A program made the position numbers and the translations under genes. From Bacteroidaceae bacterium (GTDB lineage Bacteria > Bacteroidota > Bacteroidia > Bacteroidales > Bacteroidaceae), in contig CABIVS010000008.1 of the NCBI GenBank assembly GCA_902362375.1, forward strand, positions 142,696 to 206,695: a stretch of 64,000 bases of DNA, read 5' to 3'. The notes under the pieces are model-generated. The model was not told the origin of the DNA and made no database searches. It worked only from the letters and a program-made list of their open reading frames with translations. The first letter of the stretch is position 1. Each line of letters begins with the position of its first letter. Positions 1-9,698 of the stretch are shown one piece after another.

Positions 1-795
1 GCGCATTAACCTCAACATATTGTCACTGATGTGCTGAAGGGCAATGTCCATGTATTTGCATACATTGTCACGTTCGCGCATAACCCGGAATAAATCTGTT
101 GGAAAATGTGCTGGATAGGCATAATGCAAGCGAATCCATTCCACCCCGGGTATATCAGAAATACGTTCAATCAATTCCGGAAGCATTTGTTTCTTATACC
201 GGTCGATGCCATAATAAGTCAATTCCTGTGCGATCACTTGAAATTCTTTCACGCCTTGCGATACCAAGTATCGTACTTCGTCCAGAATTTCTTCCATTGG
301 TTTGGAAATATGATGTCCTGTAATAATGGGGATAGCACAATAAGAACATTTACGGTCACATCCTTCTGAAATTTTCAGGTAAGCATAATGCTGGGGAGTT
401 GTCAATGTCCGTTCGATATATAATTCATCGTGATAGACCTTTCCCAAGTCCTGTAAAAGCTCCTTCCAATTAAACTTCCCATAAAATTTATCTACCTGTG
501 GTATCTCAACAGCTAGTTCCTTGAGATAGCGTTCGGAAAGACAACCCATCACGAAAAGTTTCTTTAAATCCCCTTCTTCCTTTCTTTCAGCGAACTCTAG
601 AATCATATTTATGGATTCTTCTTTGGCATCACCAATGAACCCGCATGTATTGATTACCGCAATTTCCCCTTGCGGATTTTCAGTGTCATGAGTTACGCTG
701 TATCCGACTTCCTCCAATTGACGCATCAGCTGCTCGGAGTCAACCAGATTTTTAGAACATCCTAAAGTAATAATATCTATCGTCTTTCTTTTCAT
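1..795 (-). CDS. rimO: Ribosomal protein S12 methylthiotransferase RimO (3' part outside window)
   Basis: This is the N-terminal 265 residues of a radical-SAM methylthiotransferase that adds a methylthio group to an aspartate of ribosomal protein S12. The protein begins MKRKTIDIITLGCSKNLVDS, the UPF0004-type N-terminus of the RimO/MiaB family, whose cysteines bind the auxiliary Fe-S cluster. The radical-SAM motif CDRKCSYC is encoded near 340-362, with the usual KISEG lead-in. The rest of the radical-SAM domain and the TRAM domain lie beyond base 1. The start codon at 793-795 overlaps the ftsY stop codon in an ATGA arrangement, so the two are probably translationally coupled. RimO is preferred over MiaB because of the TLGCSKNLVDSE signature. 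Confidence 0.93.
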   Translation of the reverse strand, partial: MKRKTIDIITLGCSKNLVDSEQLMRQLEEVGYSVTHDTENPQGEIAVINTCGFIGDAKEESINMILEFAERKEEGDLKKLFVMGCLSERYLKELAVEIPQVDKFYGKFNWKELLQDLGKVYHDELYIERTLTTPQHYAYLKISEGCDRKCSYCAIPIITGHHISKPMEEILDEVRYLVSQGVKEFQVIAQELTYYGIDRYKKQMLPELIERISDIPGVEWIRLHYAYPAHFPTDLFRVMRERDNVCKYMDIALQHISDNMLRLMR

Positions 796-1751
796 GCATT
801 TTCTCCAAACAAGGAATCAACGAATTCATTTTTACGGAATACCTGCAGGTCTTCCATGCCTTCGCCTAGTCCGATATACTTAACAGGAATCTTGAATTGA
901 TCGGAAATACCAATCACAACACCACCTTTGGCGGTTCCATCAAGCTTAGTGATGGCCATAGCGGTAACTTCCGTCGCCAAAGTAAATTGTTTGGCTTGCT
1001 CAAATGCATTTTGTCCGGTGGAACCGTCCAATACCAATAAAACTTCATCCGGTGCATCAGGCACCACCTTTTTCATTACATTCTTAATTTTGGTCAGCTC
1101 GTTCATTAAGCCTACCTTATTATGCAGACGACCTGCTGTATCAATAATAACCACGTCTGCGTTATTGGCAACGGCCGAACTAAGAGTGTCATAAGCCACA
1201 GATGCGGGATCCGCTCCCATTTTCTGTTTGACTACGGGAACTCCTACCCGTTCTCCCCAAATCATTAGCTGTTCCACAGCTGCAGCGCGGAAAGTGTCGG
1301 CGGCTCCCAGATAAACGGATTTACCTGCTTTCTTGAATTGATAAGCTAGTTTGCCAATAGTCGTAGTTTTACCTACCCCATTTACTCCCACAACCATAAT
1401 GACATAAGGCTTTCTTGCGATGGGTATGTCGAAATCAGCTACATCATCCGAATTATTTTCAGTAAGCAGAGCTGCTATTTCGTCACGTAATATAAGATTC
1501 AGTTCCTGAGTGTTTACATACTTATCTGCAGCAGCACGTTTTTCGATGCGCTTGATAATATTTAAAGTTGTTTCTACACCGACGTCAGATGTAATCAGCA
1601 CTTCTTCCAGATTATCTAATACTTCATCGTCTACTTTTGACTTGCCAGCCACAGCACGAGCTATTTTACTGAATACGCTCTCTTTGGTTTTAGATAATCC
1701 TTTATCTAAAGTTTCCTTCTTCTCCTTTGAAAAAAAACTAAAAAATCCCAT
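792..1751 (-). CDS. ftsY: Signal recognition particle receptor FtsY
   Basis: FtsY is the membrane-associated GTPase that docks SRP-ribosome complexes at the Sec translocon. The protein has 319 residues: a short basic N-terminus (MGFFSFFSKEKKE), the helical N domain, then the G domain with the P-loop GVNGVGKTTT, DTAGR and TKLDG motifs. The acidic A domain of E. coli FtsY is missing, as is common outside the proteobacteria. An in-frame extension to 1850 exists, but it crosses the terminator and promoter at 1783-1863, so the ATG at 1749-1751 is chosen. A Bacteroides-type -7 box lies at 1783-1790. The gene ends in a 3-base overlap with rimO. Confidence 0.97.
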   Translation of the reverse strand: MGFFSFFSKEKKETLDKGLSKTKESVFSKIARAVAGKSKVDDEVLDNLEEVLITSDVGVETTLNIIKRIEKRAAADKYVNTQELNLILRDEIAALLTENNSDDVADFDIPIARKPYVIMVVGVNGVGKTTTIGKLAYQFKKAGKSVYLGAADTFRAAAVEQLMIWGERVGVPVVKQKMGADPASVAYDTLSSAVANNADVVIIDTAGRLHNKVGLMNELTKIKNVMKKVVPDAPDEVLLVLDGSTGQNAFEQAKQFTLATEVTAMAITKLDGTAKGGVVIGISDQFKIPVKYIGLGEGMEDLQVFRKNEFVDSLFGENA

Positions 1752-1782
1752 ATTTACACTTGTTTGTATAATACATTTGCTA

Positions 1783-1790
1783 CAAAGATA
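1783..1790 (-). promoter_or_regulatory. Bacteroides -7 promoter box for ftsY-rimO
   Basis: The minus strand reads TATCTTTG, an exact match to the Bacteroides TAnnTTTG box, 31 bases before the ftsY ATG and just after the terminator of the upstream ribosomal cluster. This makes ftsY-rimO a separate transcription unit. Confidence 0.7.
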
Positions 1791-1827
1791 TAACAAAGGA
1801 TTGGAAAAGTAAAAAAAGAAGCAATAA

Positions 1828-1863
1828 AAAATCCCCTCATTGTTTGCCAATGAGAGGATTTTG
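1828..1863 (-). terminator. Terminator of the rpmB-rpmG-DUF4295 cluster
   Basis: A hairpin with arms ATCC(C)CTCATTG and CAATGAGAGGAT closes over a TTTGC loop and is flanked by A/T runs on both sides. It follows the DUF4295 stop codon and precedes the ftsY promoter. Confidence 0.85.
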
Positions 1864-1889
1864 CAGTTATAGCGTATATGCTATTTCGA

Positions 1890-2048
1890 TTATTTTTTGA
1901 AAAAGTCTTGTACTTTTTCGTTCGGAACCATTTGTTCATCAAAAACGTATGCTCCAGTTTTTGGAGATTTTACCATTTTGATAACCTTGGTATAAGCACG
2001 ACCTTCTTTAGAACCTTCGTGCAAACTTGCTACTGTTTTCTTTGCCAT
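1890..2048 (-). CDS. DUF4295 family small basic protein
   Basis: This 52-residue lysine-rich protein begins MAKKTVASLHEGSKEGRAYT and ends VQDFFKK. It matches the Bacteroidota-specific DUF4295 family, which is regularly encoded directly after L28 and L33. The function is not established; its size, charge and constant ribosomal context suggest a ribosome-associated accessory protein (inference). It is the last gene of the L28-L33-DUF4295 unit, 16 bases after rpmG, and is followed by a clear terminator. The stop codon is at 1890-1892. Confidence 0.9.
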   Translation of the reverse strand: MAKKTVASLHEGSKEGRAYTKVIKMVKSPKTGAYVFDEQMVPNEKVQDFFKK

Positions 2049-2064
2049 GAGTTATACGACTTTA

Positions 2065-2253
2065 TTATTTAATTTCCTTGTGTACTGTTACTCTCTTCAG
2101 AATCGGGTTGTATTTTTTCAACTCAAGTCTTTCTGTAGTATTCTTTCTGTTCTTAGTTGTGATATAACGAGATGTTCCCGGCATTCCACTGTCTTTGTGT
2201 TCTGTACATTCCAGAATCACTTGCACTCTGTTACCTTTTGCTTTCTTTGCCAT
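2065..2253 (-). CDS. rpmG: 50S ribosomal protein L33
   Basis: This 62-residue protein reads [20 protein letters not shown], followed by [20 protein letters not shown], the conserved L33 core. L33 lies in the large subunit near the E site. The zinc-binding cysteine pairs of the C+ form are absent apart from one Cys, so this is a zinc-independent (C-) type. It lies between rpmB and the DUF4295 gene in the same orientation with short gaps. Confidence 0.97.
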   Translation of the reverse strand: MAKKAKGNRVQVILECTEHKDSGMPGTSRYITTKNRKNTTERLELKKYNPILKRVTVHKEIK

Positions 2254-2274
2254 TGTAAGTTTTCTCCTCTACGT

Positions 2275-2535
2275 TTAGCCGATTACTTTAATGCTTTTCC
2301 AATCACAATAACCTTTAGCCACTGCTTCAGTCAGCGCAGCATCCAGTCCTTTTTTGTTGATAATACGCAACCCGTTAGCACAAATGCTAAGGCTGATCCA
2401 ACAATCTTGTTCTACATAATAGAACTTTTTGTTAAACAAGTTCAAATCAAAGGTTCTTTTAGTTCTTCTCTTTGAGTGTGAAACATTGTTGCCAATCATG
2501 GCTTTCTTTCCGGTAATTTGACAAATCTTCGACAT
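2275..2535 (-). CDS. rpmB: 50S ribosomal protein L28
   Basis: This 86-residue protein begins [20 protein letters not shown], the typical L28 N-terminus, and contains [12 protein letters not shown] and the C-terminal [16 protein letters not shown]. It is a large-subunit protein and the first gene of the three-gene ribosomal unit. A near-consensus -7 box (TTACTTTG on the minus strand) lies at 2586-2593, about 50 bases before the ATG. Confidence 0.97.
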   Translation of the reverse strand: MSKICQITGKKAMIGNNVSHSKRRTKRTFDLNLFNKKFYYVEQDCWISLSICANGLRIINKKGLDAALTEAVAKGYCDWKSIKVIG

Positions 2536-2658
2536 TTCTATCTTATTTTTATAGTTTTATATCTATACTTCTTTCAAACAGGACGCAAAGTAAGCACTTT
2601 TATCCGTATAAAACAAGAATTTCCTAAAATAATTCACTTCCAGGCACCTATTTTTCTT

Positions 2659-3891
2659 TTATTTGAGTAAATCACGGAGCATTAATAGTGCATTATTGCC
2701 TGCTCTTTCGATATTCATGCTTCTTCCGCGGTTCGTTTCCTGTTTGTAAGTACAAATTTCGTTTTTATAACCAGCGGCTATCCAAACAGTTCCCACCGGC
2801 TTCTCGGGAGTACCACCTCCGGGGCCTGCTATCCCTGAGGTAGCAATGGCGCAATCGGTTTTTAGTGCTTTCATCGCACCTTTTACCATTTCAATCACAG
2901 TTTCTTCACTGACAGCCCCATGTTGCTCCAATGTTTCGGAGGAAACGTGTAAAAGTCTCATTTTTACTTCATTGGAATAGGCTACTACACTTCCGTTAAA
3001 ATATTCAGAACTACCGGCAATGGAAGTCAAACGTGCGGCAATACTGCCTCCGGTACAACTTTCTGCGGTGGAAACGGTCAATTTCTTCTTTTTTAAAAGT
3101 TCACCGACTATAACTTCCAAAGGCGTATCTTCTTCACTGAAAATGTCCTCACCAAGTATTTCCTCTAATTTTACTTTTTCACGTTCAAGAAGAACTTTTA
3201 CTTCCTCCCTGTTTTGTCCGCGTCCTGTCAGTCTAAGACGAATAATACCCAGCTTAGGCAAGTATGCCAATTTGATACATTCCGGCAAAGTGCTCTCCCA
3301 CGGTTCCAGTTTTTCTGCCAATACGGATTCCGGATAGTTTTGTACGAGAAATGTTTGGTGCATAATCACATCCGTTTGAAACCTCTCGTGCAGCTTAGGC
3401 AATACACTTTCTGTCATTACGGCAGTCATCTCTTGCGGAACGCCCGGCATGGAAACAAGTACTTTTCCATCTCTTTCGAACCAGCTGACAGAGGCACTTC
3501 CTACAGGATTATTTATCACCGTACAATCTTTCGGAACCATTGCTTGGCTTTTGTTGAGTGCATTCATAGGTATTTTCCCTGCCAGTACCCGTTTTACGTT
3601 TTCGAATACTTCTTCGTTGAAAACCAGTTCCGTATGAAAGTATTTACATAAAGTTTGTTTGGTGATATCGTCTTTGGTAGGTCCGAGTCCTCCGGTTACT
3701 AAAACAATATTCACCCTTTCCATCGCATTATCAATCGCTTCCATGATTTCCTTTTCCCGGTCACGGATTGAAACAATACGAAGAACCTCAATGCCTATTT
3801 TATTTAATTCCTGCCCCATCCAGGCTGAATTAGTGTCGACAACCTGTCCTATCAACAGTTCATCGCCAATGGTTATTATTTCGGCAAACAT
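2659..3891 (-). CDS. cinA: CinA family protein (competence/damage-inducible protein A)
   Basis: The protein has 410 residues and two domains. An N-terminal MoCF/COG1058 nucleotide-binding domain (residues 1-170, with [15 protein letters not shown] and [10 protein letters not shown]) is followed by a C-terminal CinA domain (about 250-410, with [20 protein letters not shown] and [20 protein letters not shown]). The C-terminal domain of this family is known to hydrolyse nicotinamide mononucleotide, and the N-terminal domain has ADP-ribose pyrophosphatase activity in characterised members. It follows tsaD on the same strand with a 45-base gap containing no clear promoter, so co-transcription is likely. 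Confidence 0.95.
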   Translation of the reverse strand: MFAEIITIGDELLIGQVVDTNSAWMGQELNKIGIEVLRIVSIRDREKEIMEAIDNAMERVNIVLVTGGLGPTKDDITKQTLCKYFHTELVFNEEVFENVKRVLAGKIPMNALNKSQAMVPKDCTVINNPVGSASVSWFERDGKVLVSMPGVPQEMTAVMTESVLPKLHERFQTDVIMHQTFLVQNYPESVLAEKLEPWESTLPECIKLAYLPKLGIIRLRLTGRGQNREEVKVLLEREKVKLEEILGEDIFSEEDTPLEVIVGELLKKKKLTVSTAESCTGGSIAARLTSIAGSSEYFNGSVVAYSNEVKMRLLHVSSETLEQHGAVSEETVIEMVKGAMKALKTDCAIATSGIAGPGGGTPEKPVGTVWIAAGYKNEICTYKQETNRGRSMNIERAGNNALLMLRDLLK

Positions 3892-3936
3892 ACTTCTTAG
3901 TTTTTATCCTATTATATATAAATAAGGTATACCCAA

Positions 3937-4956
3937 TTATAACGTCACACGAGAATAAGCCGGAAGATCAATAGAACAAAAGTCCTTATCCAGATATTTG
4001 AAATATCCGGTAATGGCGATCATGGCTGCATTATCAGTTGTATAACTGAATTTAGGGATAAAAATATTCCAGCCATATTTCTCGGCATGTTCCCGAAAAG
4101 CATTACGCAATCCATTATTTGCAGAAACTCCTCCGGCTACAGCTATTTCATTAATCTTATATTCTTTGGAGGCTTTTCGTAATTTATCCATCAGAATATC
4201 CACTACAGTAGCCTCCAATGATGCTGCAAGGTCTACTTTGTGATGTTCTATGAAATCGGGATCTTCCTTTAACCAGTCGCGTAATGAATATAAAAAGGAA
4301 GTTTTCAATCCGCTGAAACTGTAATCCAGACCAGGGATATGCGGTTTGCTGAATGTAAAAGCTTTCGGATTTCCCTGACGAGCCAGTTTGTCAATGATCG
4401 GTCCGCCGGGATAACCAAGTCCCATCACTTTAGAGCATTTATCAATAGCTTCACCTGCGGCATCGTCAATAGTCTGTCCGAGAATCTCCATATCATTATA
4501 GGCTTTGACCAGTATGATTTGTGAATTTCCTCCGGATACTAGTAAACAGAGAAATGGGAAAACAGGTTGTCGCTCCTCTTCTCCTTCTGCTTTAATAAAA
4601 TGAGCTAAAACATGTCCTGTCAGATGATTAACGTCAATCATTGGAATATTTAAAGAACGAGCGAATCCTTTTGCAAAGGAGACCCCAACAAGCAAAGACC
4701 CCATCAATCCCGGTCCGCGAGTAAAAGCTACTGCGCTCAACTCTTCTTTGGTGACGCCGGCACGTTTTAATGCTTCATGTACTACCGGTACGATGTTTTG
4801 TTGGTGTGCCCGTGAAGCCAACTCGGGTACTACTCCGCCGTATGCTTCATGTACGGCTTGACTTGATACCACATTTGACAGCAAATAACCATCCTTGATT
4901 ACGGCTGCCGACGTATCGTCACAGGAGGATTCAATTCCTAAAATTATTGCACTCAT
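3937..4956 (-). CDS. tsaD: tRNA N6-adenosine threonylcarbamoyltransferase TsaD
   Basis: TsaD transfers threonylcarbamoyl from TC-AMP to A37 of ANN-decoding tRNAs, working with TsaB, TsaE and TsaC. The 339-residue protein has the ASKHA-fold start GIESSCDDTSAAV, the metal-binding segment VNHLTGHVLAHF, LLVSGGNSQ, and the C-terminal VAGGVSANNGLR. The length is normal for the family. A -7 box TACTTTTG lies at 4981-4988 on the minus strand, 25 bases before the ATG, and diverges from the TamB promoter. cinA follows. Confidence 0.97.
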   Translation of the reverse strand: MSAIILGIESSCDDTSAAVIKDGYLLSNVVSSQAVHEAYGGVVPELASRAHQQNIVPVVHEALKRAGVTKEELSAVAFTRGPGLMGSLLVGVSFAKGFARSLNIPMIDVNHLTGHVLAHFIKAEGEEERQPVFPFLCLLVSGGNSQIILVKAYNDMEILGQTIDDAAGEAIDKCSKVMGLGYPGGPIIDKLARQGNPKAFTFSKPHIPGLDYSFSGLKTSFLYSLRDWLKEDPDFIEHHKVDLAASLEATVVDILMDKLRKASKEYKINEIAVAGGVSANNGLRNAFREHAEKYGWNIFIPKFSYTTDNAAMIAITGYFKYLDKDFCSIDLPAYSRVTL

Positions 4957-4980
4957 AAGTATTTAAACTATTAAACGGTG

Positions 4981-4988
4981 CAAAAGTA
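4981..4988 (-). promoter_or_regulatory. -7 promoter box for tsaD
   Basis: The minus strand reads TACTTTTG, an exact TAnnTTTG match, giving a very short leader before the tsaD start at 4956. Confidence 0.65.
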
Positions 4989-5022
4989 ATCATAAAACTA
5001 TGATTCGTAACGAACTATTTTA

Positions 5023-5030
5023 TATTTTTG
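5023..5030 (+). promoter_or_regulatory. -7 promoter box for the TamB-like gene
   Basis: The plus strand reads TATTTTTG. Transcription would start near 5037, just before the stop codon at 5046-5048 that bounds the reading frame, which agrees with translation starting near 5064. Confidence 0.55.
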
Positions 5031-5063
5031 TTCGCAAAATAAAAGTAATCGCATATCAGAACG

Positions 5064-8000
5064 CTGAAAAAGACTGTACGCTGGGTAGTAGGTATTGTAC
5101 TGGGAGTATATATCGGGACTATTGTTTTGCTGAATATACCAAACATTCAGCAAGCAATGAGTGTATTTGTAGCTGAAGAACTTTCCGAAGTTTTAAATAC
5201 AAAGGTAGTGATTGGTAGAATTAATATCGGTCTATTGAACCGTATTATTATTGATGATGTATTGCTTGACGATCAGAGTGGTCAGGAAATGCTTAAAGTC
5301 ACACGTTTGTCCGCCAAATTCGATATTATGCCCTTTTTTAAAGGAAAGATATCCATTAGCAGTGTTCAGCTTTTCGGATTTAATATCAATCTCCTGAAAG
5401 AGACTCCGGATTCACCTCCTAATTTTAAGTTTGTTTTGGATGCTTTTGCTTCTAAAGATACGGTGAAGAAAGAAAACTCCCTTGATTTACGTATTAATTC
5501 CATCCTGATTCGTCGTGGAAGGATGTCTTATCATGTGTTGTCGGAAGAAGCAACACCGGGAAAATTTAATGCTAAGCATATTCAGCTTCAAAATATCATC
5601 GCTAATATATCGTTGAAGGCATTAAGTAAGGACTCTTTGAATTTAGGGATCAAGCGATTGAGCCTTGATGAAAAAGCATCCGGCTTCTCTTTGAAGAAAA
5701 TGAGTTTGAAACTGGTTGCCAATAACAAGCAGACAAACATTGATAATTTTACAATAGAATTGCCCGAAACCTTCCTCAAACTCGATACCATTCATTTGGA
5801 GTATGATAGTTTGAAAGCTTTTGACCGTTTTACAGAACAAGTACATTTCTCTTTCCGTACTTTGCCGTCGCAAGTTACTTTAAAAGATATTTCTCCTTTT
5901 GTTCCTATCCTTTCGCATTTCAAGGAACCGGTGACATTGGATATGGAGGTGAAGGGGACTGTGGATCAGTTGACTTGTTCGCATCTGGAGATTACAGCCG
6001 ATGGCCGTCAGTTTCGTCTGCGAGGAGATGTATCGCTTCAGGACTTATCGCGTCCACAAGATGCGTATGTATATGGAACTCTTTCCGAACTTTCGGCCAA
6101 TGCTCGCGGAGTCGGTTTTTTAGTGCGTAATTTAAGCCATAATTATAATGGAGTTCCTCCTCTTCTCGAACGTTTGGGAAACGTGAGTTTTCAGGGAGAA
6201 ATTTCGGGATACTTCACAGACTTAGTTACTTATGGGCAATTACAAACGAGTCTTGGAAATGTAAAGACCGACTTGAAATTGAGCTCTGATAAGACAAAAG
6301 GATTGTTTGCGTATTCCGGAGCTGTCAAAACAGAGGATTTTCAACTAGGTAAATTATTGGATAATGAGGAGTTGGGAGAAATTACTTTCAATCTGGATGT
6401 ACATGGCCGGCATATTGCTGACCACTTGCCTGCCGTAGAATTGAAAGGACTGATTGCTTCGATAGATTATAGCAGATATAGATATGAAAATATCACACTG
6501 GACGGAGAATACAAACAAGGCGGATTTAATGGAAAGATAGCGTTGGATGATCCTAATGGCTCTATTTATTTGAATGGAGACGTAAATGTTGCATCCAAAG
6601 TTCCTACTTTCAATTTTCTTGCAGTAGTCAATAAAGTACGTCCACATGATTTGAATCTTACCACCAAATATCCCGATGCAGAGTTTAGTTTAAAACTGAA
6701 AGCCAATTTTACAGGTGGATCAGTGGATGAGATGATTGGAGAAATCAATGTGGATAGCTTGGAATTTACAGCTCCGGATAAAGCATATTTCATGCAGAAT
6801 TTGAATATCCGGGCAACCAAACAAAATGGAGAAAATCAGCTTAGATTGACTTCTGAATTCCTGAAAGCAAGCATAGAGGGAAAATTCCAATATCACACAT
6901 TACCTGCCAGTATTCTGAATATTATGCGGAAATATGTGCCGTCTTTGATATTACCTCCCAAGAAGCCGATTGAAACCCATAATAACTTTTTGTTTGATAT
7001 ACATATATATAATACGGACATTTTATCTACGATATTTGATATACCGTTAACGGTGTATACTCATTCTACGTTGAAGGGGTATTTTAATGATGCTTTACAA
7101 CGCTTGCGTGTAGAGGGATATTTCCCCCGTCTGCAATATAAGAACAACTTTATTGAGTCAGGCATGATTCTGTGCGAGAATCCGGCAGATCATATCCGCG
7201 CACGGGTTCGTCTGACTAATTTGAAAAAGAAAGGAGCGGTCAATCTATCTCTGGATGCACAAGCTAAAGATGACGATGTCAGTACGACTTTGGATTGGGG
7301 AAATAATGCTGCAGCAACATATAGCGGGAAATTAGCAGCTGTTGCCAAATTTCTACGTACAAGCGGAGAAAAGTCTTTATTGAAAGCGATGGTGGATGTG
7401 AAACCTACTGATGTTATTTTAAATGATACTCTTTGGAAGATACATCCTTCGCAGGTGGTAGTCGATTCCGGACGAGTGGATGTGAACAACTTCTACTTTA
7501 GTCATCAGGATAGATATGTACGTATTAACGGCCGGCTTTCCGAGAATCCTAAAGATACTGTAAAGGTTGATCTAAAGGATATAAATATGGGATATGTATT
7601 TGATATTGCAAGTATATCCGACGATGTTAATTTTGAGGGTGATGCAACAGGAACGGCTTATGCAAGCGGAGTGCTTAAAAAGCCTATCATGAATACTCGT
7701 TTATTTATAAAGAATTTCTCACTCAACAACGGTCGTTTGGGTGAACTGGATATATATGGTGAGTGGGATAATGAAAACAGAGGTATCCGTTTGGATGCAT
7801 CCATTCAGGATATATCCCCTTCTCCATCGCGTGTCACGGGTATTATTTATCCATTAAAACCCGAGAGCGGACTTGATTTAAATATTGAAGCAAATGAATT
7901 GAATTTGAAATTCCTCGAACATTATATGAAGTCTATTGCCAATGATATTAAAGGGCGGGGAACAGGAAAAGTACATTTCTATGGAAAATTTAAAGGATTG

Positions 8001-9611
8001 AACCTGGATGGTGCTGTAATGACAGACGCATCCATGAATTTTGATATTTTAAACACGCATTTTGCACTAAAAGACACCATTCATCTGGCTCCTACCGGAT
8101 TGACATTCAATAATATACATATTTCTGATATGGAAGGACATTCGGGAAGAATGAATGGATATTTGCATTTCCAGCATTTTAAGAACCTAAACTATCGTTT
8201 TGAGATACAGGCAAATAATATGCTTGTGATGAACACAAAAGAATCGACAGATATGCCTTTTTATGGTACGGTGTATGGTACCGGAAATGTATTGCTCTCT
8301 GGAAATGCCATACAGGGGCTCGACGTAAATGTGGCCATGACTACAAATCGAAATACTACCTTTACCTATATTAATGGTAGTGTAGCATCGGCTACTAGCA
8401 ATCAGTTTATCAAATTTGTAGATAAAACACCTCGTCGTACTATCCAGGATTCTGTTCAAGTAATCTCATATTACGAACAAATACAGCAAAAACGTCAGGA
8501 GGAGGAAGAACAGAAAACAGATATCCGTTTGAATATTCTGGTGGATGCAACTCCCGATGCCACCATGCGAATCATCATGGACCCTATTGCCGGAGATTAT
8601 ATCAGCGGAAAAGGTACGGGAAATATCCGGACGGAATTTTATAATAAGGGTGATGTGAAGATGTTCGGTAATTACCGGATCAATCAAGGAGTATATAAAT
8701 TTAGTTTGCAGGAAGTGATCCGTAAAGACTTTATTATCAAGGATGGAAGTACAATAACATTCAATGGTGCACCTTTGGATGCTAACATGGATATACAAGC
8801 TTCATATACAGTGAACTCTGCTTCTTTGAATGATTTGATACCGGATGCTTCGGCTATTATACAACAACCCAATGTGCGTGTAAATTGTATCATGAATCTA
8901 AGTGGTATGCTGGTACGGCCGACTATCAAACTGGGTATTGAGCTTCCGAATGAAAGAGATGAAATACAAACATTGGTGCGTAATTATATCAGTACGGAAG
9001 AGCAGATGAATATGCAGATTCTTTATTTGTTGGGCATTGGCAAGTTCTATACGGAAGATGCCCGTAATAACAATCAGAATTCGAATGTGATGTCATCGGT
9101 GCTCTCATCGACTCTTTCCGGCCAGTTGAATAATGCACTTTCACAGATCTTTGAAACGAATAACTGGAATATCGGTACGAATTTGAGTACGGGTGATAAG
9201 GGTTGGACAGATATGGAAGTAGAAGGTATTTTGTCGGGACAATTATTGAATAACCGTTTATTGATAAACGGAAACTTCGGTTATCGGGATAATCCGATGG
9301 CTAATACTAACTTTGTAGGAGACTTTGAAGCAGAATGGCTGATTACCCGTTCGGGAGATATCCGTTTGAAGGCTTATAATGAGACAAATGACCGTTATTA
9401 CACAAAAACAAATTTGACTACACAAGGTGTAGGTATCATGTATAAGAAGGACTTCAATAAATGGAGTGATTTATATTTCTGGAATAAATGGCGGTTACGC
9501 AATAAGCGGAAACGGGAAGAAGCTGAAAAGGTGAAACCACAACAAACGGACAGCATCACTGATAAAACTGCTAAATCGGCAGTGAAAAGAAAACGTGCAC
9601 AGGAACAGTAA
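5064..9611 (+). CDS. TamB-like translocation/assembly module protein (DUF490)
   Basis: This 1515-residue inner-membrane-anchored protein is predicted to span the periplasm as a long beta-taco. Related proteins assist outer-membrane protein assembly or phospholipid transport. It has an N-terminal signal-anchor (WVVGIVLGVYIGTIVLL), a repetitive beta-rich body, and a C-terminal TamB/DUF490 domain (about 1130-1480, with MRIIMDPIAGDYISGKGTGN and LNNALSQIFE). The frame opens after the stop at 5046-5048. The only in-frame near-start codon that keeps the whole membrane anchor is CTG at 5064 (protein LKKTVRWVVGIV); the next, TTG at 5127, would cut the anchor in half. No strong Shine-Dalgarno is visible. 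It stands alone, transcribed away from tsaD. Confidence 0.88.
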   Translation: MKKTVRWVVGIVLGVYIGTIVLLNIPNIQQAMSVFVAEELSEVLNTKVVIGRINIGLLNRIIIDDVLLDDQSGQEMLKVTRLSAKFDIMPFFKGKISISSVQLFGFNINLLKETPDSPPNFKFVLDAFASKDTVKKENSLDLRINSILIRRGRMSYHVLSEEATPGKFNAKHIQLQNIIANISLKALSKDSLNLGIKRLSLDEKASGFSLKKMSLKLVANNKQTNIDNFTIELPETFLKLDTIHLEYDSLKAFDRFTEQVHFSFRTLPSQVTLKDISPFVPILSHFKEPVTLDMEVKGTVDQLTCSHLEITADGRQFRLRGDVSLQDLSRPQDAYVYGTLSELSANARGVGFLVRNLSHNYNGVPPLLERLGNVSFQGEISGYFTDLVTYGQLQTSLGNVKTDLKLSSDKTKGLFAYSGAVKTEDFQLGKLLDNEELGEITFNLDVHGRHIADHLPAVELKGLIASIDYSRYRYENITLDGEYKQGGFNGKIALDDPNGSIYLNGDVNVASKVPTFNFLAVVNKVRPHDLNLTTKYPDAEFSLKLKANFTGGSVDEMIGEINVDSLEFTAPDKAYFMQNLNIRATKQNGENQLRLTSEFLKASIEGKFQYHTLPASILNIMRKYVPSLILPPKKPIETHNNFLFDIHIYNTDILSTIFDIPLTVYTHSTLKGYFNDALQRLRVEGYFPRLQYKNNFIESGMILCENPADHIRARVRLTNLKKKGAVNLSLDAQAKDDDVSTTLDWGNNAAATYSGKLAAVAKFLRTSGEKSLLKAMVDVKPTDVILNDTLWKIHPSQVVVDSGRVDVNNFYFSHQDRYVRINGRLSENPKDTVKVDLKDINMGYVFDIASISDDVNFEGDATGTAYASGVLKKPIMNTRLFIKNFSLNNGRLGELDIYGEWDNENRGIRLDASIQDISPSPSRVTGIIYPLKPESGLDLNIEANELNLKFLEHYMKSIANDIKGRGTGKVHFYGKFKGLNLDGAVMTDASMNFDILNTHFALKDTIHLAPTGLTFNNIHISDMEGHSGRMNGYLHFQHFKNLNYRFEIQANNMLVMNTKESTDMPFYGTVYGTGNVLLSGNAIQGLDVNVAMTTNRNTTFTYINGSVASATSNQFIKFVDKTPRRTIQDSVQVISYYEQIQQKRQEEEEQKTDIRLNILVDATPDATMRIIMDPIAGDYISGKGTGNIRTEFYNKGDVKMFGNYRINQGVYKFSLQEVIRKDFIIKDGSTITFNGAPLDANMDIQASYTVNSASLNDLIPDASAIIQQPNVRVNCIMNLSGMLVRPTIKLGIELPNERDEIQTLVRNYISTEEQMNMQILYLLGIGKFYTEDARNNNQNSNVMSSVLSSTLSGQLNNALSQIFETNNWNIGTNLSTGDKGWTDMEVEGILSGQLLNNRLLINGNFGYRDNPMANTNFVGDFEAEWLITRSGDIRLKAYNETNDRYYTKTNLTTQGVGIMYKKDFNKWSDLYFWNKWRLRNKRKREEAEKVKPQQTDSITDKTAKSAVKRKRAQEQ

Positions 9612-9613
9612 AA

Positions 9614-9662
9614 AACAATAAACGATGACATATCCACCAGGAATAATGTCATCGTTTGTTGT
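9614..9662. terminator. Bidirectional terminator between the TamB-like and PepSY genes
   Basis: The arms ACAAT-AAACGATGACAT and ATGTCATCGTTTGTTGT enclose a 14-base loop between two converging genes, with A-rich sequence to the left and T-rich sequence to the right. Confidence 0.8.
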
Positions 9663-9698
9663 TTGTGAGAATTAGGTTTCAGAATTATACACTTTGAC

